Origin: Aureobasidium sp. EXF-3400
Lineage: Eukaryota > Ascomycota > Dothideomycetes > Dothideales > Saccotheciaceae
Direction: 5' to 3'
DNA: 64,000 nt
NCBI GenBank assembly: GCA_024195585.1
Contig: SWBL01000016.1
Span: 124,001 to 188,000 of the forward strand
Under the pieces are notes generated by a model. The model was not told where the DNA came from, did no database searches, and saw only the letters and a list, made by a program, of their open reading frames with translations. This document shows, piece after piece, positions 21,608 to 33,459 of this stretch (within the stretch, counting starts at the first letter, position 1; each line of letters begins with the position of its first letter). Both the position numbers and the translations under genes were made by a program.

Positions 21608-22531
21608 AGATCTCATACTGGATGTTCAAAATGGTATCGAAAGGGCGTTTTTCTGCTCAGAGTAATGTCATTACATCTGGAGCAAGTCTGATGCATGAAT
21701 GTGTATTAATATAGCACCAAAGAAGACTGCAATGCCGAATTGATGGAAGTTGATTCATCTCCTGGATATTTCACTGGCTAAGATAATGTCACTTGCTTCC
21801 TTCTGACTTGGGCAGTCTGAGTCATCCAATCCATTTCAACAATTGCCTATGTTCGACACCTCATGTCAACCATACCGCTCGACTGCACACATCCTAAAGC
21901 CAAGTATCAGATGCTGTCCGTCCCTTTAAAAACGGTGTAATGTGACGCAAGTGTACCATCCACTAAAGATGCTAAACATATTCAGACCAGCAAAATCATA
22001 CCACACCCAATGAGTATCAGCCAGCAATTTTGAAAGGTGTTGAGATTATGCGTGTGACGTTCACCATCAGTGACAATAATACCGGTACCTATCGTTGCAA
22101 ATGATGGCTAAATCTTATCTGAAACGGGACCACTATTCTGCTTCGGCAAGCTTGTACTAGGTAATGGCTGTTTTCTGCTGCATGTCTGATTAGGGTACCC
22201 CCCTAGTCCCTATTTGCCAATTGACGTATAAGGTCTCCAAAGAGGGACTAACTGGCCCATATGTCATTGCTTTCGTTGCATGGTTTGGTTGTGATATCGT
22301 AGTCAGGAACCTTGACTCTGCACTTCAAACCGCTGGAGGTCTCAAAATCCCTTCTGGCCAATATTGGCTGCCAATCCTTCCTTCCAATACGCATATTCTC
22401 TTGCTTATGCACAAGTGAACGAAATGTACTGGCATCACTGCTGGAGAAAGGAAACCAAACTGACTCCTCGTTCGAACATTGCTGCTTCATTCGTAATCTA
22501 TATTTCATGAACTCATAATTGCTCCATCCGC
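21608..22531. other. Convergent intergenic region
   Basis: This is 0.9 kb downstream of both thymidylate synthase and the rhodopsin-domain gene. I see no gene, RNA or clear repeat. Confidence 0.5.
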
Positions 22532-23766
22532 TCATACAGCGCTTTTCGTCCCTAGGTTAATCGTTTTATCCATTTTTGTGATCATCGCCGTTTCAGTAGC
22601 CACACTACTCAACACACCCAAATGCAGTGGTCTCGTTGTAGTCTTGACATAGTTCCCAGACTCCAAATCCATAGTATCGCATTTTTCCGCCTCTGACTCC
22701 TGCTCTTCAACTGCAGCAGGACGATTGCCACCAAAGCAATTTAACGTACTACCCAGGGATGACTTGACAAGTTTGCACCCAGAGCGATCCCCAGTGTTTT
22801 TGCTTTGTAGTGCTGATCTGGTCCTGCCTGCACATCTCTGGAATAGCGGACGTAGGGTGGCGAGACTGGCGGCGATGATGCCTAGGCCGCCTTCAATCAT
22901 TGTCCAGATCAAGGGCTTCATGTTTCGAGAGTAGATGTTGCCTCCAGGGCCGATCATCGGGATGTAGACAGTTCGCACGATAGATGCAATACTGCCCACC
23001 ACGGCAAGCAACAGTATGCCACAGCAAGAAAGTTTAGCCGCTAACGACATCTTCGTGCAGCGGACCAGGAATTGAATAGCGAGTATCGGAAACACCCAGT
23101 CGGTGAGTGCGTTTAGGGCGCCGTGCGCGTAACCCATGCTGGACAGGATGCGAAAGGAGAGACATTTGCCTGAAGCTGTTTTGACGACGTAGTCATTCGG
23201 AAGGCCGCATTCAAAGGTTACGAGGAGAAGCATTGCGGTTGCTAGTGTGGTGTAGACGATGACCGAGATCCAGACAATATAGCGTGACCAGCGTACGATG
23301 AGGAAACGGAGGAAGAAGAATGCCAGTGAGATTTTCAGGCAAATGGTGCCGGCGATGTAGAGGGCTTGTTCTGCACAGATGAGCTGTTGGCGAAGTTGAT
23401 TGTCAGTATCTGTTGCAGAGTGTTGCGATGCATGAAGGTACGAGATACTTACTGCTGCGTAGGTTTCCAAGCTCGCTAACGATATTGGTTTTGATTCTGA
23501 ATCTGCTAGCATCAACCAGACGGTGCATTCGCCGATAAAGATTGCCTGTTCAAACGTTAGATATCTGGTCTCAAATCTAAGCAGAAGATTGTGCTTACTA
23601 AAGTCAACAAAATAAACCAGTCGTCCCATCCCCAGCATCTGACTATCCTCGTCCGTGTCCATACACGAAGACCAACGATGATACAAGAAAGAGCAAGAAA
23701 CGTGCCATTCAGTGCTTTCATGAGCTCCAGCTTGCTGGCCGCTATCGAGTACTGAGGCAGACTCAT
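22532..23766 (-). CDS. Fungal rhodopsin-domain seven-helix membrane protein
   Basis: Three exons: 23766-23599, 23545-23453 and 23383-22532, for 370 residues. Seven hydrophobic helices can be seen: LNGTFLALSCIIVGLRVW, DDWFILLTLAIFIGECTVWLML, AEQALYIAGTICLKISLAFFFLRFL, IVWISVIVYTTLATAMLLLVTF, NALTDWVFPILAIQFLV, CCGILLLAVVGSIASIVRTVY and LIWTMIEGGLGIIAASLATL. The pair of Asp in WGWDDW after helix 1 and the short loops match the fungal rhodopsin_fungal (SC1-like/Pth11-like) family, which is common, poorly characterised and sometimes found in toxin clusters. The long cytoplasmic tail is Thr/Ser-rich. Intron 2 (69 bp) has strong sites but is a multiple of three. The first intron falls six residues after DDW, as in the paralogue at 49.8 kb. 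Confidence 0.85.
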
Positions 23767-25650
23767 AACTGACGATCGTCTTGATGATCGAATTGAAGCG
23801 AATATCCGAAAATCCGGTGTTGATCAACCTCGCTCGCAAGTCCGAAACCTCAGGACGATCTCCTCCATGTATAAGTATATGAGCATAGCATTGTAACGCA
23901 CGTAACCTAGTAATCCGGCTATTGGGATATCGAGAACGGGGGCGATCGCGACCAGACCTGGCAACTTGTCAAACACGTTCGTGCCTAGATTCGACTTTTC
24001 GCAGGCAGGTGTAAGCAATCTATCGCAACGCTCCTCCGGGAAGTCTGTAACGGGTTTCGCAGACTATTCAAATAATTTGCCTAGAGAGACGTCTGGGCCT
24101 TGCCGGATGTTCGATCACAACGTCGGTCAAAGATCGAGGCACGTACCATCTACGGCATTCGAAGACGTCAAGGAAAGACATCAGATTGACAATTATCATA
24201 TATACTCTGCCATACAAGCCAGCGTGTGGTCCTGTGATATGCAGCGTAATTGTTGCCGAAAGTGGGCAACCGTTGTGTTCGCTCTTGCCAAGAACAACGG
24301 TTATACACAACAGACACCACGAAGCCGAAAACGTCGCGGCTCTTGTGAAATTACCTTTCCGGTATCCAAATCCGATCCAGCATTATGATCGTTATGCTTA
24401 TTCTTGCTGTGGACAGAGTGTTTGTTCTGGCAACGACTCATACATTTGAGCAAAGATGCTGGCTGTGTGAGATCCTCTGCACTCTGCTTCCTTCTTCTGT
24501 CTCAGTGTTTGTGAGTCAAATTTGTTTGCATTCAGAGACCTGGTTGAATCTCAAGTATGCTTTGTTTTATCGAAAATCCGAATGGTGAATATAAGGTCTC
24601 GGCTTCTGTTGTAAACGCAAAGGTGCCGGGTTTGAAATTCGATGAATATAAAGTTTCGCCAGCCGCTGTTGTAGCCCTGACTCCGAAGAACCGACATCTC
24701 TGTATGGCATGTCACTTCTCAAGAGTAATATCATATTGACCGATTGCTCAAGGAAGATTTGACAGAGAGGCAGATGTATAGGATGTCACCATCCTCATCT
24801 ACTGCGACCGAGTCAACCATTCATCACAGTATGAATGATGCTATCCCTCCTCTTCCTGTATACACCAAAGCCCTCACTCTGCTCACCGTTTGCCGTTGAC
24901 CCAAACCAAAGAATCTTTGACCCGGCTTGCATCCCGACTCTCCATAAGTTCATCAGCAGAGACACGGCCTGCAAGTACCGGGCAGCCAAACCAATGGCTT
25001 GTAACAGTTCGATATCGCAGCGTGTTCACTGGCCACGGCAGTGCAGAGATAGCCTGCCCTTGTTTAGCTTCAGACAACCGCTTGCGGTACAACGGAAGGT
25101 TGATCCCAAACGTATGAACCGTCGTGGTGTAGGGATGGAGTCGGCCGTAAGGGCTAGCTCTAGAGGAGTTGATTGTGGACCTTTTTCCTAATTGATGCAC
25201 ACGAACAGAGTCCTTGCTACAAGTGCTGCCGGGCAGTTTGGAGATTGAGTTTCGAAACTGTTCTATACCTCTGTCACTCCAATCGGGCGGGTGTCGTCAT
25301 GCGATTCAAGTCATCTTATCATGACTCTAGACTGGTCCAGGCTCAACTCACTTCCGTAGTGAATCAAATGAAGTCGTAGACGCTTTCTGGTGGTACAAGA
25401 CTTCTGTGATTGACCACGATTACGATCCGTAGCGGCACCGAGGCGGGCGAAGCAAACGCATCGTTAGACTATGCTAAGAGCTTTATTGGGACATCGTATG
25501 TGTGCTTTAGGATGAGATCGGTCGGGATCGAAACAGGTTTCATTTTTCTTGCTCGAGAGCTGTCATGGCACCGGTGAGAACCAGAGACCTCATCAGAGCA
25601 ATGAAAAGCACAATCTGTAGAGGCGGTGCAGACGTCGAGCGAAAGCAACT
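23767..25650. other. Intergenic, with one short imperfect tandem repeat
   Basis: No convincing gene is seen in 1.9 kb. Bases 24583-24613 and 24641-24673 are imperfect copies of one another (GAATATAAGGTCTCGGC versus GAATATAAAGTTTCGCC), about 58 bp apart. Their meaning is unknown. Confidence 0.4.
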
Positions 25651-27489
25651 TCAGCCACCATCCTCGAAGAAGAGTGCTCCAGGTGCGAATCGATCAAATG
25701 ACATGATCGTGGGATCATCGAAGAATTCCATCCAAGGCACGTCCTCGGCAGCAATACTTGTACCGAGACCGCTGTCTGTACAGCTATCACATTGAGTGGA
25801 AGCTACCGTCATGGTGCAATGCTCGGACTTCAGCACTTTTGCTGCGATTTTCTTGATCTTGACAAGTACTGATCCAGCGCATGCCCAATTAGAGGAAAGT
25901 GACTTGAGCAAACCAACAACTAGTGTGATGCGGTCGCGATGTTGGTACATGCATCGGCAGTTGTGGAGAGTACAGGCAGCCAGTTGTACGACTGATGCGA
26001 TGACAAGAGCGCAGATGAAGAACGGGGTGTGTTTTTGGACTGGACAGCGGAAGGCCGCTAAGTTCGACAGCTCTTTGGATGCGTCCGTGGCTTTGCTCGC
26101 ATGAGCATGTTTAGTGTCCGTGGAGGGCATTTGTTTATCGCCTCTTGCGCAAAATATGTCTGCGGTGGCCGGATGGATCGAAAGAAGCTCACTTCGGGGC
26201 ATGTGTAGTAGAATGGTAGCCCAGTGAATAAGCATATGCGCCTGGAACAGCAGCTCATCGACCTCTCCGGAGTTCGAGATGATATCACGTTTCTCTGGTG
26301 GCACGTAATGCGACCAAGCTGCGAGCGAATTATCGATGGCTTGCACTTCGTCCGGATGAGCCTCAGCATTGGCTATTGACAAAACTCGAGAAAGGATCTG
26401 GACAGCCTCGATGCGGTAGCAAGACGAAGAAAAGATGATTTCTTCTTCAGCGAAGTGACGGTCAGTGAACTCAGCCAATGTGGACCTGGCAGAGATACAA
26501 GCTCCATCCGTAAATGTTGAATCTTCGCACGGTAGTAAGACTTCTGAGATAACAGATCTTGTCAACATGGTTGGTTTGCGATGGATCGCGGACATGATGC
26601 CTTCCGTTACAAATAACTCCCACCAAGTGCGACGGAAGCTCTCTTCCAGGCAAGGCGACGAGTCGCTATTCAATGTAGCAAACTCTTTTTTGTTCATACC
26701 AAGGCTGATGGCTAGACCTATAGCGTCTTGAAGCATTGCCTGCCCTTCGCTTGGCTCACCACGAGCGTGTACCGCGATGGCAAACAAGAGGCGAGCCTGA
26801 ACCATATATGCCGATCTCTGCGAGTCGTCTCTCAGGGCAGTAGCTGTTTGCGCCCGAAGCGAGTCGCCAGATTGAGACGCCGAGTAATGGCTTCCGATGA
26901 ATTGAACGACGGACTGGAGATACGAGGGGTAGTTATGGTCGTACATATGACGAGGAAGCAGTATTGGGTGTGCTGAATGGAAATACGAGTAGTAAAGATT
27001 CACAACGTGCCCCATGTTTGCATTTGACGGCTGGCGAATTTGTCCTTGAGAATCTGATGCTGATGCTGAAGCTTGATCGCTTAACATGAATGTTGAACCG
27101 GGATTGATCAGCGACGTATCGAGCTCCACACTGATCGGGTCCGATACATTGGGAGGGTGATTTGGGTTGAGAGTGTTCAAATTTGTCTGCCATACCAGAG
27201 GTTCCGATGTTGTATAAGTAATTGGTGGGACCGGTGCTGGTGATTGTGTGGATGAATTCGATGTAGGTCGTGCCTGATGGTCAGAATTGAGTTTTCTTCG
27301 TTTTTTCGGGATTCCTTTGCATCCTCGCCGCGATGGCGTGTAGTTACATTGGTTGTCGGAAGTGATACATCGTGAGCAAACAGGTTGCTTTCCGTCACAT
27401 TTCAGATGCTTCGACCGACATTCAGTACAAGCCAGTGGAGAGGGTTTGACGGTAGAGGCAGGCGATTCAGTAGTGGTCCTGGTCGTCAT
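25651..27489 (-). CDS. Zn2Cys6 (GAL4-type) transcription factor
   Basis: A single open frame of 612 residues. The binuclear zinc cluster has its six cysteines at 21, 24, 31, 38, 41 and 48 (CTECRSKHLKCDG to CITSDNQCNY). A basic stretch GCKGIPKKRRK serves as linker or nuclear signal. The middle-homology ('fungal_trans'-type) region is visible as YYSYFHSAHPILLPRHMYDHN, VQARLLFAIAVHARGEPSEGQAMLQDAIGLAISLGMNKKEF, ESFRRTWWELFVTEG and LLHMPRSEL. The C-terminus is acidic and aromatic (WMEFFDDPTIMSFDRF), a plausible activation region. Target genes cannot be told from sequence. It is divergent from dug3. Confidence 0.93.
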   Translation of the reverse strand: MTTRTTTESPASTVKPSPLACTECRSKHLKCDGKQPVCSRCITSDNQCNYTPSRRGCKGIPKKRRKLNSDHQARPTSNSSTQSPAPVPPITYTTSEPLVWQTNLNTLNPNHPPNVSDPISVELDTSLINPGSTFMLSDQASASASDSQGQIRQPSNANMGHVVNLYYSYFHSAHPILLPRHMYDHNYPSYLQSVVQFIGSHYSASQSGDSLRAQTATALRDDSQRSAYMVQARLLFAIAVHARGEPSEGQAMLQDAIGLAISLGMNKKEFATLNSDSSPCLEESFRRTWWELFVTEGIMSAIHRKPTMLTRSVISEVLLPCEDSTFTDGACISARSTLAEFTDRHFAEEEIIFSSSCYRIEAVQILSRVLSIANAEAHPDEVQAIDNSLAAWSHYVPPEKRDIISNSGEVDELLFQAHMLIHWATILLHMPRSELLSIHPATADIFCARGDKQMPSTDTKHAHASKATDASKELSNLAAFRCPVQKHTPFFICALVIASVVQLAACTLHNCRCMYQHRDRITLVVGLLKSLSSNWACAGSVLVKIKKIAAKVLKSEHCTMTVASTQCDSCTDSGLGTSIAAEDVPWMEFFDDPTIMSFDRFAPGALFFEDGG

Positions 27490-28037
27490 GACTTGTTCTT
27501 CAGGTGATCATGGTAGGGGAAAAAAACTTCGTATATCGCATTTCTGCAGACGAAACAATCAGAAATAATGATCGGTTGTGTAGCAAGAAGATAACAATGA
27601 TGGTGAACGTCGGCGACTCGGGGACATTCGATCGATGAAGATGAAGCCGGGCATGTTCTTCGTATTCGGCATCACCCTGTCAAGACGCAGCCATTTTATG
27701 AACAAGTCGTGATACCGTCGAGAGACGATGAGATATCTCCCACACGAGGAACCCAGAGATAAGGCTTAAGAGCAACTTTTGTCTGTGATTGTATCATGCC
27801 GCATTCGACGGGATGCACAGAAGAAGTGAATTGTTCCTGGATTTGAAGAAGCTCATGTGAAAGTGTTTGGTGGTCAAAGCGCGGATGGTGTAATGTGCGA
27901 CAGGAAGGTGCGAACATGCACCTGCCTTGTCTCATCAACTCCTGCTTGCTCCTCGCACTTTGCGGCAGGCGTTCTTCGACAGGGAGGGAACGACCAGCTT
28001 CCATCTCTCGTACATTCCTCCACAGGCATACTTGACA
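27490..28037. other. Divergent promoter between the Zn2Cys6 gene and dug3
   Basis: This 548-bp spacer contains no supported ORF or repeat. Confidence 0.5.
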
Positions 28038-29166
28038 ATGTGTCGATTCATGGTACTACTATGAAGCTCTCCTCCTGCACGCGATAGTTACTGACACGTT
28101 ATAGGTGTACAAGGGCAAGGAGCCCATCCTCCTTTCCACCTTGATTCTCGACCCGGCACACTCGATTCTCACGCAATCCTACGACTCACGCCTTCGTTTG
28201 GACACACGTCGACCACACAATGGCGACGGTTTTGGTGTTGGCTACTATACTCCTCCCTCATTACTACCACTCCTCGGTCCCGATCCTTGCATCTTTACCT
28301 CTACCATCCCTGCCTGGAACTGCACCAACCTCACCCGCCTAGCCAGCAAGACCGTCTCGCCTCTCATTTTCGCCCATGTTCGCGCCAGCACCGAGGGCGC
28401 TCTCGCTGAGAGTAATTGCCATCCCTTCAGCCGCGGCTGCTTGATGTTCATGCACAACGGAGGAGTAGGAAGCTGGAACTCTGGTGTCAAACGCAAGCTG
28501 GTCAGCGATGTTGGCGATCGCTGGTTTGGAGGTGTCACAGGTAGTACTGATTCCGAATGGTGCTTTGCCTTGTTCCTCGACAGCCTGGAGAGACTGGGCT
28601 ACGACCCGGATAACGCAGACGCTCAAACGAATGGCTTCGGCCACAGCGTCCTGCGCAGGGCCATTCTCAAGACTATCGAGCGCATCAACGGTTACATCCG
28701 TGAGCTCCCTGAACATGTCCGTGAGGGCGATACGCGCAGTCTACTCAACTTTGCCGTGACTGATGGCAAGAGTGTCGTCTGCACTCGTTATGTGAGCAGC
28801 ACTACCGACGAGGCTGCCAGTCTGTTCTTCAGCTCTGGTACCAGCTGGAAGAAGCAAAATGGCCCTTCTGCCGAAAAGGCCGATTACACCATGGAGCGAC
28901 GAGACAGAGGTGCCGATATCGTCCTTGTTGCCAGTGAACCTCTAACTTTCGAGCGTGACAACTGGGTCACCGTTCCTACCAACAGCACCGTTACCATCCA
29001 CAACCAGACTGTCCTCATTCATCCCATTATCGATGACTTCTACAACCCCTCGCCCAGCTTCAAGCGCAGTTCCAAATTTGCAGAGACCAAAGGTCAAACT
29101 ACCACCGAAATGGCGAAGGCTTCGATTGATCCTCCTGCTAAAAACCTGGTCAAGGCCGCTGCCTGA
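28038..29166 (+). CDS. dug3: Class II glutamine amidotransferase DUG3 (glutathione degradation)
   Basis: Two exons, 28038-28052 and 28105-29166, give 358 residues, close to the yeast Dug3 length as I recall it. The first exon supplies only MCRFM; removal of Met exposes the catalytic N-terminal Cys2. Conserved blocks follow: RPHNGDGFGVGYY, PLIFAHVRAST, ESNCHPFSRGCLMFMHNGGV and STDSEWCFALFLD. In yeast, Dug3 with Dug2 cleaves the gamma-glutamyl bond of glutathione in the cytosol, and Dug1 splits Cys-Gly. The frame is open upstream of 28105, so the microexon is needed to place the nucleophile. The next gene downstream on the same strand encodes an M20-fold protein, the peptidase class of Dug1 and Dug2. 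Confidence 0.92.
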
Positions 29167-30652
29167 ACAATGCTTCTCACGCTTTCATGCTCTCAGTCTT
29201 GACAAGCTTCCGGATTTAACTTTGTCACCGCTCAAACCACGCCGTTTCTGTTTAGCAGGCTCTCCAGCGTGCGTTTGTTTGGAATTTGGACGAAGCCTAG
29301 CAGCCAGACAAACTCTTGTGATACACCTTTGCCGGGTTGGAGCATCTGGACATGAGTCCTTGACAGTAGACACAATGAAGAACGACACAACCTCCGCCAG
29401 GACGCTCTCCGAGTGGGTCGCTCAAAGCTCTCAAGAGCTTGCAGGACTGATGAGCAACACGCTTAGTTTTGCATTTACCCTTTTCAGCCACCAAAGACTC
29501 TAGCAGAGCGAGAGTGGTCGTCGACGAGGCCTCAAAGTAGGGTCTTGCTCCACTCCGGTTCGTTTAAAGGAGGTTGCACCATGAAGCGAGACTTTCCACG
29601 CGGGTTTCGAGAAAAGATATGCGCTCAACCGGGGCCACGTTGACCGGTGCATGACACAAACCGGATGTACCCTTCGAGTCTAGTAGCTCTAGTGATAATC
29701 GCAGATGCTCGCTCTGCGCACTCATCATTTACCACCAATCAGAATCATCAATGACATTTCCTTTGAGATCATGCTACACCCACCGTCAAACGCCGGACGT
29801 TGATAGAGTGGACAGTCCTCAAGTCGGACTGATGGTCCGCGTAGGATTACCGTTCTCACGCTTTCCCCGGACAAGCCAACACGGCAGTGTGCTCAGATGC
29901 CGCATCAAATGCCAATCATTACCCCATCCGGCATCATACAATCACAAGATTCACAACACCAAGTGGACCTCCATACCATTCATGGGCCTCATGCAGAGTC
30001 TAGACTCGCTCCTACTGGACCAGACTACTGATCGAGGAGATGCGATGTATGCGTCGTGTCAATAATGCGACTCGCTGACAGAAACAGATGAAATGTCATC
30101 GCTTTACAGATTGCGAAGCCGCCCGCTTCTCTATTTATCGTGGCTAAGCTGTTGCGAGGTTATACGGATCTTTTGTCATCGCCACGATAATTCGAGACGT
30201 TAGTATCTCAACACTGTGCGCGCCCGCTCTGGATCGCGCAATTTTCGTGTGGCTCGACTGATACATATATCATCGAATGTACCGAAGGATATATCGAAGG
30301 TCTATCGACTAAGTAACTCAAAACTGTAAACAGCACCACATACAGTTTTGACCAAGCACACCGCGTGGTTCGGAGGTATATCCAAAATTCTGAATCGTTC
30401 TAGTGGTAGTCATCTGCCGAAACCCTCCACCCGTGTAACCTAAAGAGCACAGGCACAGGCAGGGTTGACCACGTTCTGTTTTGAAAGACGTTGGTCGCCC
30501 TCTCCTTTTCCTCATACTTTCTATCGTGTGTTGGTCCTGCGGTTTTCGAACTCTCGGTTTAATTGTCAGCATTTTGAGAAGCGAACAAATACCCATCTTT
30601 TCAGCTCGTCTGCACCACGCTGTGCTTACCTTCGCATACAACCTGACTCGCC
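29167..30652. other. Intergenic, nothing recognised
   Basis: 1.5 kb between dug3 and the M20-like gene. Several short frames exist, but none has a domain or codon pattern that supports a gene. Confidence 0.45.
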
Positions 30653-31921
30653 ATGACTGGAATCACGATGAGACCAGAGATGGCAAGACGCCCGAGGAAG
30701 ATGACCATTGATCTGACACCGCCTAATGATGAAAGACATATCTATCCTACAATCGAGCAGCCCGTGCGAGGCGAGAGGGTTTCCAAGCATATCAAACTAG
30801 AACTCTCCACTCCAAACCTCGCGCCAAGGGACTGGAAGAAACATATCGAGGATTCTATTGATGCAGAGACTGATCAGTTGATCGAGTTCTTAGATGACCT
30901 TTCAGCTGCATCAAGGTCACCAATCCAGAAACCGACTGGAATAGAAGGGTGGGATGGCTATGCCGAGACAGCATCGGCCGCTGGGGTGATATCCTTGTTT
31001 CTCTCGTCGAGACAGACCAAGAGTGTCGTGTTAGGCTCACCAACGTTCCCTTCTTTGGTCAGTGTCTTCGACGGAGGTGAAGGACCTTGTCTTGTTCTCA
31101 ACGGACTTCTGTCTCCACGTCTAACATCGCCATCACATCCCTACTCCTTCAACGACACCACCGCACCAATACCACATACGACACCACTATCAGTGGATAC
31201 AGGGGGCACCGCAGCCATTGTGGCAGCCTATGCTTACTTACATTCTATTCGACAACATCTTATCGGCACAGTTGTCTTGTCAGCGATATCTGACACCGAG
31301 GAAGGACACTTGGGCACTTGTCGGCATCTGCTACATACAGATGAGAGAAGAATGCTTTGGAGAGGTGATTGTATGATCACTGCCGCCACGAATTCCACCG
31401 CTTCAAAATCACCGCTTCCTACTCCCAAAGCATTTTCCTCCAGAGTCGCCACAAAAACCATTGATCCAGCAACTTTCGACCTAAAATCTTCGAGCTGGCA
31501 AAGAAACTTGCCGAACGAAAACTTCACACCTTCACGCCTTTCCACGCGGTGCGCTACTCATCCTGTCGCAACCTCTTTGTCTAATAACGGCAAAAGAGTA
31601 TTGGGCAGACGACCAAGTATGGACTTCAAGATCGGACGTCAACCCGGCTCACATGCCCGTTTCTGGACCGATGTCGGTGTTTCGAGTTTCTGTCTTGCGG
31701 TCGGCGGTACGGACAGCAACACAGCCGCGTCGCCACAACAGCAAATACCGAAAGAGCATTCAGCAGACTTGCACGACGAAATGGTCGATTCGGGGATGCA
31801 GGGTGTACAGCAGACGAATGCGCAATACGGAGCGACGCAAGAGGTGGATAAGAAACAGTGGATACAGCTTGTCAAGGTGTTGGTATTGACGGCTTGGGAT
31901 CAGTTAAAATTGGAGGATTGA
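30653..31921 (+). CDS. M20-peptidase-like protein with degenerate metal site
   Basis: A single exon of 422 codons. The overall order resembles the ArgE/DapE/M20 fold. PCLVLNGLLSP stands where members have LNGHxDxVP. SVDTGGTAAIVAAYAYL matches the bridging-Asp block (DxKGGxAA). LSAISDTEEGHLGTCRHLL matches the catalytic Glu-Glu block, and GSHARFWTDVGVSSFCLAVGGTD matches the C-terminal D/ARFxxxxGIP block. The zinc-binding His and catalytic Asp of the first motif are replaced by Leu and Ser, while the Asp and Glu-Glu blocks are kept. It is therefore probably a non-catalytic relative or a decaying copy. The M20 assignment is my reading of weak similarity. No signal peptide is seen. The stop lies next to the gene-free island. 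Confidence 0.6.
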   Translation: MTGITMRPEMARRPRKMTIDLTPPNDERHIYPTIEQPVRGERVSKHIKLELSTPNLAPRDWKKHIEDSIDAETDQLIEFLDDLSAASRSPIQKPTGIEGWDGYAETASAAGVISLFLSSRQTKSVVLGSPTFPSLVSVFDGGEGPCLVLNGLLSPRLTSPSHPYSFNDTTAPIPHTTPLSVDTGGTAAIVAAYAYLHSIRQHLIGTVVLSAISDTEEGHLGTCRHLLHTDERRMLWRGDCMITAATNSTASKSPLPTPKAFSSRVATKTIDPATFDLKSSSWQRNLPNENFTPSRLSTRCATHPVATSLSNNGKRVLGRRPSMDFKIGRQPGSHARFWTDVGVSSFCLAVGGTDSNTAASPQQQIPKEHSADLHDEMVDSGMQGVQQTNAQYGATQEVDKKQWIQLVKVLVLTAWDQLKLED

Positions 31922-32212
31922 AAAGTGAAGAGCAGTAATTCGCAAAGCAAGACATCGAAAGCCATATGTAACAGGCTATCATATTCTGGAAAACACGACT
32001 ATAATAACTGACACCTTCCTTCGTGCGCATTTACCAGTTTTTGTGTGGCATATAAATACACCGATGTGAGCGGACTGACTTGAAGACAAAGGATCGTTTT
32101 ACCGCCTGCCAACCTGGAATTACGAGTTCCCATCTGAACACGCTCAGCAGATCATCTCAGTTCAGACATGTCGTAAAAAATTGGTCCAACTAGTAGGTAA
32201 GGGACGAGAATA

Positions 32213-32288
32213 GTCAGGTCAGTGAACCTCCTGAGGCCTTGCCGTATCTGAGAAAAAATCTGCAGTGTTTGATGTCCTTGGAGCAAGG
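32213..32288 (+). repeat. Diverged repeat family B, copy 1
   Basis: Begins GTCAGGTCAGTGAACCT and shares an imperfect 76-80 bp alignment with copy 2 at 32821, including the CTGCAGTG/CTACAGTG and GGAGCAAGG/GGAGCGGAGG blocks. No coding capacity. Confidence 0.5.
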
Positions 32289-32820
32289 AATATATTAGAG
32301 ACTCCAGGGACCTGGGCAACTCCTTCACCCCTCTCATCTCTGCCCTGTTAGTAGGTCTCGGTATACGTAATCTACGAGGGGTCAAACCTGTAGTTTGTCT
32401 ACGGACACTGTGTTCTCTCGAGACACTCGCTGTTAGCTGTGTCCATCGGCAAAGACTTAAATTTCTATACTCCTGTCTTAGGGTGTGTACAATCATATGG
32501 TGAGTTCTCAAAAAGCAAGAGTTCAAATTCCTTGATAACGGCTAGTCAATTTGTTGATCTAGCCACGGCTGTGTGCCTTGTCAGCGGAGAATCCATCACT
32601 ACTCTCGCTAAAGAGCGCGAGAGATCTATCTCGACGATCTTAACACATAAAAAGTGCGCCTGTACCACAGATTGAGGTTATTGATTTCGAAGCTGGAGCA
32701 ACCCTCATCTATCTGAGTGTCACTCTTTAGACACATGTGACTGCAGCTACCAGATCCGCCATATAACTGTAGCTATCAAACCCGCCGCTCTCGACGCGTG
32801 GATCGCCAACAAGGTCAAGA

Positions 32821-32925
32821 GTCAGGTCAGTGATGCCTCTGATCCTCTCCCATCTCTGCAGCAATTCTCTACAGTGTCTGCAGCATTCTGGGAGCGGAGG
32901 GAAGTTGAAGGTTCATTGACCTGAG
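32821..32925 (+). repeat. Diverged repeat family B, copy 2, with inverted ends
   Basis: Starts GTCAGGTCAGTGATGCCT. The right end, AGGTTCATTGACCTGAG at 32909-32925, is the near-inverse of the family start, giving a 105-bp element with about 17-bp terminal inverted repeats. This looks like a small non-autonomous DNA transposon remnant; no target duplication is obvious. Confidence 0.5.
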
Positions 32926-33459
32926 CACTTATTTCTGGTCGTATTGTCTCCAGATATATACAGCCGTGTCGAAGTGCCTCAAAGGTGACGACTGTGCCTC
33001 AAGAGGCACCAAGTCCCTCATTTTTGGCATGAATAACTAGGTGGAATATGTTGAATCTTACATATTGCTGTGGTGATTATTGAGCTGGCTCAAGTACGCC
33101 ATCCAATTTCATGATCACAGTATATGATTTTCTTTATATCGATTGTTTGTTTTATGCTCAAAGATCCTTTGTCGTCCGCCACTTTAGTTTAGAACAATTC
33201 GTGATCTTACAGCTCTGATTACCAGCTGCGTGTTTTCTGCTTGCTTGCTCATGCAGCAGACTGTCCAGAGCATGTGTCTGACAAATGACGCCTTAGTATA
33301 AATGATACTGAACAGACTGTATCCACCTCATGTCCCTCCTGTCCGCAGCCCTCAGATAGTACACGTCTCTCGCTTCGTAGAGACCGGTCTAACAAACGAG
33401 CCTCTAGAACCGCTTCAGTATGGTCAACCAGTTCTTTGACGCCGAATAACCATCCCGCC

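Larger units (their letters stand above)
31922..33459. other. Gene-free island, left part
   Basis: No supported gene. It carries two diverged copies of one short repeat (listed separately). It also carries a small direct repeat around 32740-32790 (GCAGCTACCAGATCCGCC and GTAGCTATCAAACCCGCC, about 25 bp apart). Confidence 0.5.
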
